Source of the DNA: DASQHY01 sp035602605
Lineage (GTDB): Bacteria > Acidobacteriota > Terriglobia > Acidiferrales > UBA7541
Direction of reading: 5' to 3'
Assembly (NCBI GenBank): GCA_035602605.1
Contig: DATNLZ010000067.1
Span: forward strand, 1-5,477
Length of the DNA stretch: 5,477 bases
Shown here: piece by piece, positions 4,792 through 5,477 of the stretch
How positions within the stretch are numbered: the first letter of the stretch is position 1
How the letters are laid out: each line of letters opens with the position of its first letter
The notes under the pieces: model-generated
What the model was told of the DNA's origin: nothing
The model's database searches: none
Seen by the model: only the letters and a program-made list of their open reading frames with translations
Made by a program: the position numbers and the translations under genes

Positions 4792-5477
4792 ATGAACGAT
4801 CTCTTCAGACAGGCTGTTTCACTTTCGCTCTTAGAGAAATGCGTTGCCGCCGTTGTCGGAATCCTCCTTATTCACGGTACGTTTCGCCTGCTGGAAAAAG
4901 CCCTGCCCCGGCGTTTTGGCCAGGCCGATTCGCGGTATAGGGTTCGCAAGTTCATCGCCTTTTCCGGATACGCCACGATCCTCCTTTTCGTTTTCATCCT
5001 CTTTGAAGATCGCCTGGGCCGCCTCAGCTTTGCCATCGGAGTCGCCGGCGCGGGTGTGGCAGTAGCCCTGCAGGACGTGCTGGCCAGCATTGCCGGCGCT
5101 TTCTCCATCGGTTTTTCAAAGCTGTACGCCATAGGAGACCGAGTTCAGATCGGCGATGTTCGGGGTGATGTGATTGACGTCGGACTGCTGCGAACTACCT
5201 TGCTGGAAACGGGGAACTGGGTGAGCAAGGACATGTACAACGGCCGGGTCGTTCGCATACCCAACAGCACCGTCTTGAAAGGGACCGTTTTCAACTATTC
5301 ACAAGGATTCCGGTTTGTCTGGGACGAGATTAAGGTGCTGTTCACTACCACCAGCGATTGCCAGTTTGCCAGGGAAATGCTTTTGCGGGTTGCCAATGAG
5401 TCGATTGGCGAGTACCTCGTGGAGGCACAGACCTCCTGGAAAACTATCAGTGACAATTTTCGAAGCGAAAACCCTCC
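4792..5477 (+). CDS. MscS-family mechanosensitive channel (3' end beyond window)
   Basis: The first 228 residues of a small-conductance mechanosensitive channel are present; the family forms heptameric inner-membrane pores that release solutes when membrane tension rises. Helices lie at about 12-35 (TM1) and 53-72 (TM2). The pore-lining TM3 spans about 78-110, with the Gly/Ala-rich pattern GVAGAGVAVALQDVLASIAGAF. The beta domain follows, with IGDRVQIGDVRGDVIDVGLLRTT (114-136) and VRIPNSTVLKGTVFNYS (154-170). An insertion, NWVSKDMYNGRVV (142-154), is typical of one MscS subgroup where other members have GNWVDADQSTGR-like text. The cytoplasmic alpha/beta region begins near 175. This is a short three-helix member, closer to E. 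coli MscS in layout than to the large MscK/YbdG-type forms. The window ends in the middle of the C-terminal domain. Confidence 0.93.
   Translation, partial: MNDLFRQAVSLSLLEKCVAAVVGILLIHGTFRLLEKALPRRFGQADSRYRVRKFIAFSGYATILLFVFILFEDRLGRLSFAIGVAGAGVAVALQDVLASIAGAFSIGFSKLYAIGDRVQIGDVRGDVIDVGLLRTTLLETGNWVSKDMYNGRVVRIPNSTVLKGTVFNYSQGFRFVWDEIKVLFTTTSDCQFAREMLLRVANESIGEYLVEAQTSWKTISDNFRSENP

Noticed and set aside
4872..5132. 86-codon minus-strand frame inside the MscS gene
   Set aside because: It is antisense to the conserved TM2-TM3 region of a clear MscS channel and has no independent support.

Overview
This window looks like ordinary chromosomal DNA of an Acidobacteriota member, probably a soil or peat Acidobacteriia-type genome. 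That placement rests on moderately GC-rich coding sequence, AGGAG-type ribosome sites, and two exported proteins whose style I associate with this phylum: one opening with SLGEVARRER...YTNDNFP and ending in PPGWGR, and one rich in 'FPKEVGEFAYADL'-like text. This is inference from sequence style, not a database match. I see no mobile element, tRNA, rRNA or CRISPR array.

Layout. A few codons of a possible upstream gene (1-70) precede a secreted protein of unknown function (110-1168, +), which ends in a strong intrinsic terminator (1199-1234). Converging on that terminator is a two-gene minus-strand unit: a 59-residue, ten-cysteine putative zinc-binding protein (1842 down to 1663) and a 142-residue protein (1673 down to 1245) that resembles a degenerate RsbW/GHKL-type ATPase. 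Their reading frames overlap by 11 bases. Upstream of this pair, a 250-base spacer holds two interleaved inverted repeats that could form a pseudoknot or alternative hairpins. Next on the minus strand is a membrane metallopeptidase of the M48/Ste24 type (3444 down to 2095), with complete HExxH...E zinc-site residues.

A 411-base divergent spacer (3445-3855) separates the peptidase from a small exported coiled-coil protein (3856-4383, +). The spacer carries a good promoter candidate for the peptidase and several hairpins, one terminator-like and ending 13 bases before the Shine-Dalgarno sequence of the plus-strand gene. A further 408-base spacer (4384-4791) leads to an MscS-family mechanosensitive channel (4792 onward), cut by the window end.

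The genes do not form one pathway. A loose common theme is the cell envelope: two exported proteins, an integral membrane protease and an osmotic-release channel. The most unusual unit is the overlapping cysteine-rich mini-protein and degenerate ATPase-fold pair, which could be a small regulatory module. I found no convincing large new system.
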